A DNA stretch of 64,000 nucleotides from Agrypnia vestita (lineage: Eukaryota; Arthropoda; Insecta; Trichoptera; Phryganeidae), in the NCBI GenBank assembly GCA_016648135.1, contig JADDOH010001995.1:124001-188000 (forward strand), written 5' to 3'. Below the pieces are notes generated by a model. The model was not told where the DNA came from. It worked only from the letters and a program-made list of their open reading frames with translations, and did no database searches. How positions within the stretch are numbered: the first letter of the stretch is position 1; every line of letters starts with the position of its first letter. Positions 22,500 to 33,781 of the stretch are shown here, piece by piece. The position numbers and the translations under genes are program-made.

Positions 22500-22760
22500 A
22501 TTTTATTTTAAGTACGAATGGTGGTTCGTGTTTTTGCCAAGTCCTGTAAGTACTGTATTTTTGGCGGGTAACGCAGGCTCGGCGGTAGCAACATCGCTAT
22601 CGTTGCCGCCTTCGGGTTTGCTAGCCCGGGGTTCAAGCCTCATCTCCGGCCGTTTAATTTGTTTTTCTTAGCCGTGAATTCGAACAAACTTACGACGTTA
22701 CACTAAGTTACGGGGATAGACAGACGGACGGATGGACAGATGAACAACATTATAATTATA
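22500..22760 (-). repeat. SINE-like family 1, inverted copy with tetranucleotide tail
   Basis: It contains GTTGCCGCCTTCGGGTTTGCT, GGGGTTCAAGCCTC and GGCCGTTTAATTTG, then TAAGTTACGGGGATAGACAG and (GACG/GATG)-type tetranucleotides. It is the reverse complement of the copies at 9355, 21890 and 31890. It lies about 80 bp from the tRNA-Glu-like sequence. Confidence 0.7.
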
Positions 22761-23286
22761 TTTAGATGTTATAAAATTAGCAACGATACATTTTTAAATA
22801 TTATATATTTTATCTGAGAAGGTGTTAATGCACGGGTCATTTATTTTGCCAATTGGGAAATTCTCCTGTTCCATTATTGTGCCAGGTGGCAAACTCCGCT
22901 ATGCCATTGTTGTGCCAGTTGGCAATGTTTCCAATTTCTCTGTTGGATTATTTTCAAGAATTGCTTAGATAATGACCCACACCGCGCTAAGCGCACTGCT
23001 CGCCATCGCCAATAGCCGAGAACCATTTCCTTGTCTGAACTGAGGTAGACAAACTATGTATATAGGAGTAAGTTTTCTTTCTAGTTTCTAGTACATTCAT
23101 CTCTCTGCCTTGTCCAGATTAATGGACCGCACTCGCGATTTTTTTTCTAATTGCTCTATATATCTATTCACTATTGAGCCTTCGTCATAAAATATTGTTT
23201 AAAATCCTCCTAGAGGTCAATACACTAGATAAAAGTGCATTGAAATCAATCAGTTCAGCCATTCTCAAGCTTTAAGGTAACCGAAA
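22761..23286. other. Intergenic
   Basis: Around 22840-22935 the phrase TTGTGCCAGKTGGCAAAYT is repeated twice. No gene was recognised. Confidence 0.35.
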
Positions 23287-23815
23287 TATACAGGATATCT
23301 CATAGCTAGTAGCAAAAACTTTACAGGTGGATATCTGCCTTGATAATAAGTCGAAAATGTTTGGGTAACCATGACCATATCAATAGTTATAGAGATAGGT
23401 ATGCATTATCAAAAATTGCATTTGTTTTCTTAATATTTTTGACTTATTTTTTGTAAAAACCGTGAACTATCCATTACAGTAACTTATATCGATTATGAAA
23501 AATTCATTCGTATGAATACAAGTTAAATAAAATGATAAAAACCCCTGCAGGATTTCCAACTGGAATGTTTTCCAATCGGAATTGTGAGGTTTTTATTATT
23601 TTATTTGACTTGTATTAATGGACTTGAATTTTTCACATACGATATAAGTTTCTGTAATGATAGTTCAACTTTTTGTAAAAAATAAGTCAGAAATATTGAG
23701 AAAAAAATGCAATCTTTGATAATGCTTATCTCCATAACTATTGGTCATGGTTGCTTGAACATTTTCGACTTATTATCAAGGCAGGAATCCACCTGTAAAG
23801 TTTTTGCTACTAGCA
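23287..23815. mobile_element. Palindromic MITE, TATACAGG family, copy 1
   Basis: The left half (TATACAGGATATCTC, GCTAGTAGCAAAAACTTTACAGG, AATAAGTCGAAAATGTTTGGG) is inverted in the right half (GACTTATTATCAAGGC, CCTGTAAAGTTTTTGCTACTAG). The centre is built of TTCCAATYGGAA palindromes. The whole is a near-complete hairpin of about 530 bp. The terminal right CTGTATA has been lost. Related copies are at 24731-25277, 47249-47743 and 55285-55510. Confidence 0.75.
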
Positions 23816-24730
23816 TTGGTTGAAAAACATAAAATACTAGGTAACAGTTCACCTGTCGATGAGAAATTCCGTTACCCTCGAAATTTGAGTATTTAAATAT
23901 AAAATTATAATTAAACTCACGTAGACGTAACATGGTAAATGTTTTTCAGGCAATTTATTTGTAAAAACCATTCTTTTTACTTTAGTACACACAATGTGTT
24001 TAAAATGAAATAGCGAAAATTAATACAATCATCAAAAATGATAAAGGAAAGGAAATATTATTCTAATCAACCACACATTGGAATGTCAACAAACCACTAC
24101 TCGATAATGTTAGGATTATTTTCAATAATAAAATAATACTGAAGGTTTCCGTTGGGAATTCCGTTTTTTTTAACTTAACCGCATAATGTCAGTCATCAGA
24201 AAATTCGTTATCTAGGCTGTGTAATGCAGACATTAGCGAATGATTGTGGTATCCAGTTCATTTAATATTACAGCATTAATCCAATACAATTATGTGAAGA
24301 ATCTTGAATTTATTTGGCGTCTGGCGATAGAAGAAATGTATTTTTTTAGATCGCGTTTCAAATGGAAATGTGCCAGATATTTTTTTTGCAAATTTGCATA
24401 TTAAACTGATATCACAAAGAAACAATGCGACAACCGCAGCATACAACAGTCGCGGTCGCTAGGGAATAAGGGAATGTACTCATTGAAAGTTCGGAGAGGT
24501 GATTTAAAAATATCGAACTGGAAATTTGTTTTAAAAATAAACCGCGAAGCGAAAGGGTAGCGAAAGTGAACGACAATACTTTACGTAGGTATTGAAGTCG
24601 AACGATTTCGACCACGTCTGTTCAACAGATTGCAGATACGTTCATATTATTTTCGCTAAGCGAAAAAGAACGTTTCAGAATAATCGCCTAGATTCACAAA
24701 CAGGGTGCTTGGTTGCAGATTTCATATAAA
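23816..24730. other. Intergenic, nothing recognised
   Basis: AT-rich without repeats or supported frames. Confidence 0.4.
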
Positions 24731-25277
24731 TATACAGGGTTATTTGTAAAACATTAATAACCTCGCAGGGCTATATTCCTGTCTTGATTGTGAGTCGAAA
24801 ATGTTCAAGCTATTATGACCTAATAACAACAATTTATGAGATATGCGACATCAAAGTTTGCATTTTTTTTTCAACATTTCTGACTTATTTTTTGTAAAAT
24901 GTTGGACTATCATTACCGTAACTCATACCAATTACGAAAAATTCATTAGTTTCAATACAAGTTAAATAAAATGATAAAAACCCTGAAAAAATTCCAATTG
25001 GAACGTTTTCCAATTGGAATTCGGAGGTTTTTATTTTTTTATTTGACTTGTACAAAAGAGAATAAATTTTTCATATTCGATATAAGTTACTGTAATGATA
25101 GTCCAACGTTTTACAAAATATAAATCAGAAATATTGAAAAAAAAATGCAAACTTTGATGTCGCATATCTCCTAAACTATTGATATTAGGTCATAATAGCT
25201 TGAACATTTTCGACTCATAATCAAGACAGGAATATAGTCCTGCGAGGTTATTAATGTTTTACAAATAACCCTGTATA
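24731..25277. mobile_element. Palindromic MITE, TATACAGGGTT family, copy 2
   Basis: Starts TATACAGGGTTATTTGTAAAAC and ends with its exact complement, GTTTTACAAATAACCCTGTATA. Arms of roughly 250 bp match closely (ATTAATAACCTCGCAGG, GTCGAAAATGTTCAAGCTATTATGACCTAAT and more) around a CCAATTGGAACGTTTTCCAATTGG centre. It has no coding capacity. TA on each side fits a Tc1/mariner-type target but is ambiguous because the termini are themselves TATA. Confidence 0.85.
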
Positions 25278-25309
25278 TTTACGCAAAAGCCACGCTTGGT
25301 TACATTTAT

Positions 25310-25511
25310 TTACTTTAGTATCCAAAGAAAACAATTACTTGCTGGTTCGAATGTGCCAAGAATTAATTGGATCAATACTGAATCACCACATCTACAAGAT
25401 CTAATGACTGAAGATGAAATTTGGGTTTGGTACTTTAACCGAGGTCGCAAAAAACAATGGTACAAACGAAGGCAGATGGCAAAGCAACCTTTAAACGAAT
25501 CTCAACTGTAA
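25310..25511 (+). pseudogene. Possible mariner transposase fragment
   Basis: The plus frame contains LMTEDEIWVWYFNRGRKKQW followed by a YKRRQMAKQPL segment. This resembles the first catalytic aspartate region of mariner transposases (pattern TGDEKWVLYxNxxRKxQW). The flanks are not otherwise recognisable and no inverted termini were found, so it is a small relic at best. Confidence 0.4.
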
Positions 25512-25822
25512 AAATTTAATGTGAATTGTGTTTAAATATCTAAACAAATGAAACATGGGAGGTGTCCTTTGGTGGAGATGTGTAAAGGGCATTCTTGCGC
25601 ATGCATTTTTTGCATGCTTTTCCGCCGCAGAAAGAGTCAGTCGCCGGCAGTCAGCCTCTGAGTGAGTCGGCTATAAAATAAATTGAAAAAGATAATACGT
25701 TCGAGTACCCTTGATAATACTCGAATGGTGAGCACGGTTCCAGGCAAATGCAAATCATATATACCCACGCTTTTATAATTTACTTCTTATTATCACACAT
25801 ATACCAGGACATACTTCGCGAC
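25512..25822. other. Intergenic
   Basis: No gene seen. A GC-rich phrase at 25590-25665 has no recognised identity. Confidence 0.35.
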
Positions 25823-26061
25823 CAGGCGCGTGCAGTGAGAACATTGAAGCGTGATTTTTACGTATATTTGTACAAAAATATATTTAAGAAAAAAATAGAA
25901 ATTGAATATTTATCTGACCATGACAATATTATAAAATATTAGAATGTGCATAATATGAAAATAATTGTGATAGGAATATTACGACATATACATAAGCTGT
26001 TTTTTTTTCAAAACATATGGTTACATAAGTCATGCTTCAATGTTCCCACTGCACGCTCCGG
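25823..26061. repeat. MITE-like element with CAGGCGCGTGCAGTG ends
   Basis: The left end CAGGCGCGTGCAGTGAGAAC, then ATTGAAGCGTGA, is inverted at the right end (TCATGCTTCAATGTTCCCACTGCACG). The interior is AT-rich. A related element with CAGGGGCGTGCAATGG lies at 62600-62822. Ends of the type CAGGGGCGT occur in hAT-derived MITEs. The target duplication was not resolved. Confidence 0.6.
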
Positions 26062-27474
26062 TCCGCGACATACGTCACGAATACGAGATTGATGTGTTTT
26101 TCTAAGTTTGTATTACACATAGTCGTTGCAATTTCCATTTCTCGAATCTTCATTGCGAAATCGCAATAATGCGACAATGTACCTTACGTATTATTTAAAA
26201 CAAAAACAAATAATTAACAAAATTTCCACGCGTTCAGTATTGAGGCTATACAATTTGTCGCGCACGATGCTCGTCTACTCGAATCCCGACGCATGGTGGC
26301 CGGCATAACGTTTTTTCTTTACGCGACGATTTCCTCCCAGTCAACTCTTCGTTCCAAAAGTTACAGTTTAACGCCTTTGAGGGTATTCTACCTATTTAGT
26401 CTTAGCTGATGTGTCTGAGGAGTACATATTATTTTGTTAATAATATTATTCATGATTGGTATAAGTTGGGGGGAGTGAACTATCTGGATGATTAATCAAC
26501 GATGAAACTTAGTAATGATATCCCCGCCAGGTCGCTCGGTGCAGTGAAGCGTAGGTGTGAAGGTGCAGAAAATAAAAGTCGCGGGTTGCCCATGAATGGC
26601 TTGTTGTGATTAGAGAATAAAGGCTAGTATCCACTAACTAACAATGGTAGCACATCGAAAGAAGTAGCCGTGTGGTGTATCACTGTTCTATTATGGTGTC
26701 TACGAGTGTCGGAAGGATCACTCGCCCACGCCGGCGGTGGCACGTCTAGGGTTACCAGGACACGTCCTCCTTTTCAACTGAAGTTTCATGTCGTCCTTTT
26801 TCGGTTTGTACTGCCTCACGTACTCAGCCCATTACCCGTGGTGGTAGTTGAACAAAAAACGTTACCATTGCTAACTGTAAAACAAAATTTTGCAGTCTGC
26901 AAAAGGTTCTTCTTCTCTTCTAATCTGATATATAGGCAATATCAGCACTATGCTATTAGATTAATCTGTGGGCGAAAGGAACAACCGAATGAGTAAATAA
27001 ATGCAAGTTTTCAGGAGAGCCACAACATATAATTTTTCCTTGCTAGATATATCTATATATCTAAAGAACAATTCTACGTACTTAACTTAAAACTCGATTT
27101 GATCGACTAATTCGGTTGTTCCTTTCGCCTAAAATATTAACATAGTGAAATGTTGTCGCAGGCTCTACTGTTAGAAATAGTGCATTTAAAATGGCGTTAG
27201 TAATTTCTAAAAATTAAAATGCCACGAGTAAAATTTTGTCCAATAAACAAAAAGTTCGCGTAGAATCAAAAATAATATTTTGACGGTAAAATATTAAAAA
27301 AAAAAACTAATTGTTCTTATGAATGAATGATGTCCAATTCTAAAAAATTTTCCAGTAATTTTATGTAACCAAGAACTTCAGCAATAATATTTAAAAATAA
27401 TTTAGTAAACCAAAAAACAAAAGACATCATTCATTTTCATATTTTGACATTTATAAAACACTCTGGAAAGGTTT
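26062..27474. other. Intergenic with a 162-bp inverted-repeat segment
   Basis: GGCGAAAGGAACAACCGAA at 26971-26989 is inverted at 27112-27130, giving 19-bp perfect termini of a tiny element. An open frame at 26670-26996 has no recognisable similarity. Confidence 0.45.
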
Positions 27475-27745
27475 TCCGAAACATGTAGGTATAATTAATG
27501 AACAGACACGTTCAGAGGCCAGGGATACAAGGAGCAAGATAAGTGGAAACTTCACGGTGCCGAGAATGAACACAAAGTTTGGACAGAGATTTTTCTTTTT
27601 TTGTGCTCCAAGAATATACAATAACCTGCCATTAGACGTAAAGGGTCTTAAGGTGTTAAAAGAATTCAAACATAAAATAACAAGGTGGCTCTTTGGTGTG
27701 GGTAGGACAAAAAATGAGACCAATGTGTCATCCATATTAATATAG
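27475..27745 (+). pseudogene. LINE (CR1/Jockey group) C-terminal tail
   Basis: Read from an open frame without a start: KHVGIINEQTRSEARDTRSK, then FTVPRMNTKFGQRFFFF, CAPRIYNNLPLDVKGLK and LKEFKHKITRWLFG. The order TRS / RTxxGxRxFxxxxPRxYNxLP / FKxKLxxWL is characteristic of the extreme C-terminus of CR1-like LINE proteins. The 5' part is absent. A microsatellite and A-rich sequence follow. Confidence 0.8.
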
Positions 27746-27984
27746 TCAATACAGTCCATATTAATATAGTCACAAAATTGTTTTGCAATGAAATTAAAGC
27801 TATCATGTATGACACATTGCTTTCATTTTGTAGCCTGCCTACATTTGGTAACCGCTTTGTTGGCTTCTGTTTGAATGATTTTACTCCCTATATACAATGT
27901 CTAAATGTATAATTTTTTAATATATAGTCTTTTGTTTGTGTTTTATTTCTTACAGACAATATATAAATCTTATTTCTAATATTA

Positions 27985-28090
27985 TATATATATATATATG
28001 TGTGTGTGTATGTATGTATATATATATGTAGATGTATATGAGTGTATATTTGTATGTATGTGTGTATATATGTGTATTATATATATTATA
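27985..28090. repeat. TA/TG-rich microsatellite
   Basis: An interrupted (TA)n, (TG)n and (TATG)n tract runs for about 100 bp. Confidence 0.9.
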
Positions 28091-28759
28091 TCTTGCTAAT
28101 GTTCAAACTTAAAAAAAAAAACTGTACAGGTAGTTGCTTCAGAACAGACATTGTCTAGTGAAGCAACTACCTTCATTTATATGTGTAAATAAATTTAAAA
28201 AAAATAAATAATAATAAATAAAAATAAAAAAATAAGTAAATTAAAACAAATAATAAAATTATTTTTTTAAAATGTCTATCTACAAAGTTGCTCAACCAAT
28301 TGAAAAAAAGTTCTAAATTTTATTCTCATAGCTTTATTTTGCAGTACCTACTAGTAATTTTTGGATTATAAAGTTTCCATTATATTACATTCAGTATCTT
28401 ATTTATGTAGACACCAACGACGAAGAAATAAGGAGGAAAAAATATATGATATTATACGTGTGTCTTGAGACGTGTAAAGTGTTTTTACGTTAACGTTAAC
28501 GTTTTCTTTGAAAATAATAGCTTGTATCTTAGATTAAATATGTTACATGGATTAATTAATTGTCCTTCTTTTTCATGTTTGCATCCGGCAACCCTAAGCG
28601 CGTCTCCATTGTTGCGCTATCATTACAATAAAAGTAAAGGCCACGCAATATTATGACGCACGCTGTAGCACGTTTACCATCCCGACTTCGGCAACAAAAC
28701 GAATCCAAGCAGAAAAATGTAAAACTAACATTATTTTAACCCGGTGATGAATAATATGT
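28091..28759. other. Intergenic, A-rich
   Basis: A small inverted repeat, CAGGTAGTTGCTTC ... GAAGCAACTACCT, sits at 28126-28172. Poly(A)-rich sequence with AAATAATAAATAA follows. The phrase at 28275-28335 matches 5283-5345. Confidence 0.45.
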
Positions 28760-29370
28760 CGTTTAAAAGGAATCGGTTGGCGCCGAGTCCCGAGGAGTTG
28801 GCTTCGTTCCAAACGAAGATCTAATACAGCCTTTGGTAACGAGCCGAATAGGCCTGCCCGAAGGCCGCGCCGCGCGGGCCGAAGGTGGGATCCCGTTCCT
28901 CCCCATCCCTTCGGGCGGACCCGGTTTATGGGTTTTGCGGAGGTGTGCGCTGTGTGCGGCCGAATCACAAATTCGGTTAGGGCCGCCTAGTGTCCCGGAC
29001 TTGTCCTTGTCGGGAAACATTTTGATTTTCTCGAGGCCGGAACTTTATCTGACCTGGCAGCTGACTATACCGGGGCGTGGACATGGGTAGGCAGCGTGGG
29101 TTTAAGAAAGCTTATGTAGTCCATGTGCAACCTCCATATTTTCTCTGATCAAGTATAACACTGTTGTATTAACGCACCCCAGAGACAGTCGGTGAAGTGG
29201 GTAGTGCAGTTTCCCCGCCGCGTCGTACGAGCACTTTTGCTTCGTCAGCGGCGTAGCGAGGAAACTGCTTTAGCATTAAAACAATGACAAACTGGATGGT
29301 GAAAGTGTAGGGCCGATACGGGAGCTTTTGCTCGTAAAACGGCCCTGGGTGTGTGGTGGGTCCCCCTTCT
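28760..29370. other. GC-rich block of unknown origin
   Basis: Strongly GC-rich and unlike its surroundings. A frame starting near 28758 reads MSFKRNRLAPSPEELASFQT before stopping. Later phrases (GGGTAGGCAGCGTGGGTTTAAG, GATACGGGAGCTTTTGCTCG, CGTAAAACGGCCCTGGG) recall the untranslated ends of R1/I-group LINEs, but I cannot name it. No inverted termini were seen. Confidence 0.3.
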
Positions 29371-29769
29371 CTCTTGTATTATATTCTCATTTACTGTGTT
29401 ATATTCAATTCAGTCCGGTGCCGATAAATCGACATATGTATATCGTAAAATAGCACGTTTATAGATTGGAAATAACATTCGGCGTTTACTACACATTTAA
29501 ATTTACAATTTTACATACAATAAGTTGTTTTACATTTCATTGTTCAGTTAAGTTATCGTTAACAGTTAACGCAAATTTGTCGTCTAAAGTAGGCTAGCAG
29601 TACACGATGAAGTTCTACCTATGTATGGAAGTTGAGTCTGAAATTAGCAAAAGAAGAGCAAATGCAGACAAAAACAAAAACGCAAGACCACTCGGGCGAA
29701 CCATCTATTATATGGCAGGGTTAAGAGGACTGAAACTAATTTGGAGCGAAGTGAGATAATTAAGAAAGG
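29371..29769. other. Intergenic
   Basis: AT-rich with no recognised feature. It contains an ACGTTAACGTTAACAG-like run near 29560. Confidence 0.35.
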
Positions 29770-29890
29770 GTCGCCGAGACGGTATGAGCATGTGGAACAT
29801 ATGAGTGTGGAGATGACGGAAAATAAAATATTTTCGGCGAGTGTTGCAACAGGAGCATATCCACACGTCCACAAAAAAACCGGCACGACC
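29770..29890 (+). pseudogene. RTE-like LINE scrap
   Basis: The plus frame reads RRRYEHVEHMSVEMTENKIF and then SASVATGAYPHVHKKTG. It aligns with the RWYGHVERMSxERMxKKIYxAxVxGxxxRGRP region of RTE-type LINEs, with substitutions at the G-H-V and R-M positions. Decayed and short. Confidence 0.5.
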
Positions 29891-30204
29891 AAATATTGAA
29901 CTGTGCTGGGTGCGTGCGACAAAAAAGCAAGGTGATAGTGGTATATGAAAATATGAAGGTAAATTACGATAAATAAAATTGAAGACATCCTTTTATACGC
30001 TTTCTTTGCATACATTCGTAATCGACTTTTTATCATCCATCGCCCATGCGGTATCCAAACGTTGATTTAAAGTTTAAAATTAATTTTATAATCTTTATTT
30101 ACTATAAAAAGTACAATTCATTAAAGCATTTTTCTTAGTTAACATATTAAATAATAATATGACAGTTGGTTCCGAGGCCTAATTTAAAAATTGAATCTGA
30201 ATTA
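29891..30204. other. Intergenic
   Basis: Nothing recognised. Confidence 0.35.
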
Positions 30205-30440
30205 AATTTGAAATCAGAACATTTTTACTCCCTTTCTTTTGACTCGTAGAGTCTGCTTGTCTGCCGAAAAAACTTTGGATCGATTTTTAACCCTTTTCCC
30301 GTGATCCAATCGAGCTAAAACTTTGCAGTCAGACTCGTGGCGACGATAAAAATGATCTAACAAATTTTCGTTTTAAAAAAGATATAGGTAGTATAATTTT
30401 GGATTTTTCGAAATTTTAACGATTTTTTCAAATTGGAAAC
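30205..30440 (-). repeat. Interspersed repeat family 3, copy 2 (inverted)
   Basis: It contains the reverse complements of the phrases at 14040-14285: TTTACTCCCTTTC, GTCTGCTTGTCTGCCG, TTTTTAACCCTTTTCCCG and CAGACTCGTGGCGACGA, in the same relative order. Confidence 0.7.
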
Positions 30441-31497
30441 CATACAAATGAGAAAGGATCCCGACGTGCGGAAAGGCGCGAAACCTGTTTCAACTAGTCT
30501 GACTCGAGCTATGGGTCCGATCAGACGGTTTCGCTGACGATTCCCCCCTATACAAATTAATACGTTTTCAATATTCTACAAGTTTTAAGGATAATAATAT
30601 ACAATTATCGGGAAGTTGGAGAAAAATCAATTACAAGATTCCACCACAACAAACAAACAACAGAGTTAAATAAAAGCATGTAAAAAGTGTTGGGGTAATC
30701 CTCTAAGTCTAGCTTCGCGGGAAAACGGCGTAATGGTAAGTAAGTCAATTCCAAATACACACCCATTATTTAAAGTATTTGTATAATTATGTATGATCGT
30801 TTCATACGCGAGCAGCTCTTCTCGAAAATAAACGAAGAAAGTAGATGCTTGTCGATTGAGGCCAATGCTACCGATATCAATATTTATCCAGTTGGTATAA
30901 AATTAAATGTAGTGGTATCTGTAATGAAAGTTCACTAAACGCTCCAAAGTCGACTGAACTAAAAATGGCATCTACCCGTGTTTTAATTAAAAAAAGTAAT
31001 AAAATAATTAATTCATGAAAACTCAAAGAGAATTTTTCTGACTACAGCAAAAAAGTTGAGTTAGAACCGTAATTTAGATTTAAAAAAAAATGTAAGTAAA
31101 CATATCATTTACAAGAATCATATTTACATAACTATTATTTTAATACAGCCAGACACATTACTTGGCGGGGTTTAAAGTGATGACACATTATTTCGGCTAT
31201 TAACCAAAAATTCACCTTTTTGAGAGATCAAATTAAAATGCAAAAATCAGTTACCATATATTTTGAATATAGATATCTTCATTAAATGACAAAGAATAAA
31301 GTTTTAGTATACTTACAATGTTTAAATGTTTAAAATGTTTAATTTCAATGTTTAAAAAAATACTATAAAAAAAATATATCACCAAAATGTTGTTTTCAGT
31401 ACTGTTTTAATAATTATTCTCTGAATTGTACATTTCCTTCTTGTTTCTCTTCTCTCATTTCCCATTTCATTTGGGATCGGCTCTCCTTACTCTTTTT
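30441..31497. other. Intergenic, nothing recognised
   Basis: AT-rich. A GC-richer patch at 30460-30545 has no recognised identity. Confidence 0.35.
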
Positions 31498-31788
31498 TTA
31501 CCACGACTCCCTATTCTGGGCCATCGCTACGTCCAACTGGGCATTCTTCAGGTATTTCTCCACACTACTCCACCATGTGGCGCTAGGTCGGCATATACCT
31601 CTTTTGGTTTCTTGTATTTTGAGTGCGGTGTGCACTACATGATCTCCATGCCTCGTTACATGGCCATACCATTTCAGTCTTGATTCCTTCGCCTTTTCAG
31701 TAACAGGGACCGCTCTAAAACTACCCCTGATATGCTCATTTCTGCTCGTGCACCTTCTATGTGAAAATCTATGCTTTATACGAATCAT
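31498..31788 (-). pseudogene. RTE-like LINE C-terminal fragment
   Basis: The minus strand reads RLKWYGHVTRHGDHVVHTAL, GICRPSATWWSSVEKYLKNA and MAQNRESW. This fits the W-GHV-R ... GRP...W...V..DL ... A.DR..W pattern of insect RTE-type LINE tails. About 97 codons are open but the upstream RT is absent. Confidence 0.75.
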
Positions 31789-31889
31789 TGCTATAAACCA
31801 AGTTGTTACAACCGGCCTTAAAAAATAAATAAAACATTAATTAATTACGAGAGTTTCATTTACACCCACGGCCGCGACCGCGTGACAAT

Positions 31890-32215
31890 CAAACAATAAT
31901 TTCGTTGTCTGCCCGTCCGTCCATCCGTCTGTCTGTCTCTGTAATTTCGTGTAACGTCCGTAATTTCGTTCAAAAAATACGGCTAAAAACAAAATTAAAC
32001 GACTGGAGATGGAGCCTGAACTCCGGGCCAGCAAACCCGAAGGCGGCAACGATACCGATGTTGCTACCGCTGAGATAGCATTATCCGTCAATAATACAGT
32101 ACATATACTAGATATAGGACGCAACAAAGACCCGAACCATTTCATGTACCACCCAGCACAAGCGCCAGGGTTTAAAATTATCATTGACTGCCTGCAGGGG
32201 AAATATTTTTAAAAA
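31890..32215 (+). repeat. SINE-like family 1, longest copy
   Basis: GTCTGCCCGTCCGTCCATCC, then CGTGTAACGTCCGTAATTTCG, AAATTAAACGACTGGAGATGG, CCTGAACTCCGGGCCAGC, AAACCCGAAGGCGGCAACGAT, and a downstream part ending near CTGCAGGGGAAATATTT. Frames across it in both directions arise from the repeat and are not genes. Confidence 0.75.
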
Positions 32216-32305
32216 ATGTTACGAGTCGTTATTACTATTTCATAGGTGTCGGCTATAAATAAGTAACTAACTAACTTACCATCACGCCGTTTTCCCGTGG
32301 GGTTA

Positions 32306-32680
32306 GGCAGAGACGATAGAGCGCCACACTCTTCTGTCCTGACATACAACTCTCGCCTCATTCACATTCATACATCTTCGCATGCAAGCTCGCCGGTTGT
32401 TGAGGCTTCTAACGGGAATCTTCCAGTATCTGGTTAATCTGGTCATGCCACGTCTTCCGCGGTCGCCCTCTCTTTCTGGCGCCATCAACACTTGCATTAT
32501 ATATCTTTCTTACCATTCTTTCCTCATTCATTCGCTCAACATGCCCAAACCATCTGAGCGACCCTTTTTTAATTCTATTTATTATGCTTAGATCAGCTTT
32601 ACGTTGATTCCTAATATCTGCATTCCTTAATCTATCATAAATTGATTTGCCGCACATACGTCTGGAGAAACACATTTTTT
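32306..32680 (-). pseudogene. RTE-type LINE C-terminal region, well preserved but frameshifted
   Basis: Minus strand: MCGKSIYDRLRNADIRNQ, INRIKKGSLRWFGHVERMNE, MVRKIYNASVDGARKRGRPR, KTWHDQINQILEDSR, then after a frameshift SLNNRRACMRRCMNVNEARV and CQDRRVWRSIVSA. This is the typical end of a lepidopteran-type RTE LINE polyprotein, with the conserved RWFGHVERM, RGRPRKTW and DRxxWRxIVSA blocks. Only the 3' part of the element is present. Confidence 0.88.
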
Positions 32681-33039
32681 TGTACTTGTATTATCTGTTA
32701 TTTGCCAAAACCTCCCGAACTCAAATGTCATAACATCCAAACATTCTTACCTACTATAGTGTACATCTAGATAACGAAAGTTATGTAGAAGTACACTATA
32801 TACATACATCTACATTCCTGGCGAACGCCGACACCTACTCTATCAAGACATTGCGCAGTCGTAAAAGTCAAACATAATTCGACATTAAAGTTACGCAGTG
32901 GGTCGTCAGTTTTGATTCCTGATAGTGTTACAATTACCCGTCATTAGATAATCCCGCTTGGCATGTCGGGCCGGGCAGGACAGTCGCCACTCCCCTGCCA
33001 AATGGCCGGCAATACCGTAATAACTGGCAACATTTGGTT

Positions 33040-33195
33040 TTTTCTCCACCGTCATTCCTGGCATCTGGCGGCCGGAGCCTGAGACGCTGACCAGGCCGCG
33101 GGCGGAGTGGCGCGGCGACCCGAGGCGCCCTCTTTTTTCTCTCTGCGAAGCGCGAGGAGCGGTAGTGCCAAAAGTGTGACTGTAAATCCGTTGAC
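33040..33195. promoter_or_regulatory. GC-rich island, possible conserved noncoding DNA
   Basis: CpG-rich (GGCGGCCGGAGCCTGAGACG, CCGCGGGCGGAGTGGCGCGG) with CTCTTTTTTCTCTCTGCGAAG beside it. No copy elsewhere in the window and no transposon end. Its function is unknown. Confidence 0.25.
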
Positions 33196-33535
33196 ACTTT
33201 TCTTTTGGAAAATATCTGCCGGGTGAGATGAACAAAAGAGAAAGAGATGTTCGGTGACACTGTATGGGTTTTATATGTATTAAAAATGATCTTCGAGGTA
33301 ATCGACTCTCAAAACAGGCTAAATGACATAATAAATACTTCGCATAGTTGGGAATGCAGACCACCAAAATATATAGACATGAACTAACGGATTTTTTTTT
33401 ATATGTATGTTATGAAACCGTATAAAACATAGAGGTATCATTATCAGCCTCGAAAATAATCTATTTCATGAAAAGGACTACAGGTGTCTCTAGCATAGTC
33501 CCTTCGAACAATCGAAAGGTTTTCAGATTTAAAAC

Positions 33536-33781
33536 ATATATCGACGGCTCCTACGTATAATATCGTAACCCACAAATCGATGAATTTGAGTTTTTTGTGT
33601 ATTTCCTATATATTTAATTATATCTTTAATTCCAAGAAAGAAAAAAAATTATAATAAAAAAACGTTATTAATTGCAAAATATTATCATTCTTTCTTGGAA
33701 TTAAAAATATAATTAATAACAATAAACTCAAAATCGTCGATTTGTGGGTTACGATATTATACGTAGGAGCCGTCGATATAT
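33536..33781. mobile_element. Hairpin miniature element, 246 bp
   Basis: ATATATCGACGGCTCCTACG... at the left end is exactly inverted at the right end. Pairing continues through TATAATATCGTAACCCACAAATCGA and on to a TTAATTCCAAGAAAG inner segment, about 100 bp per arm with few mismatches, around an A/T-only centre. No coding capacity and no second copy in the window. Confidence 0.8.

Noticed and set aside
28833..29090. Overlapping open frames on both strands in the GC-rich block
   Set aside because: No start context, codon pattern or similarity; GC richness removes stop codons.
29644..30036. 130-codon minus-strand frame
   Set aside because: The opposite strand of this interval carries the RTE-like fragment at 29770-29890, so the frame is a shadow.
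32009..32212. Open frames on both strands over 31.8-32.2 kb
   Set aside because: They coincide with a copy of SINE-like family 1, whose other copies have stops and indels.
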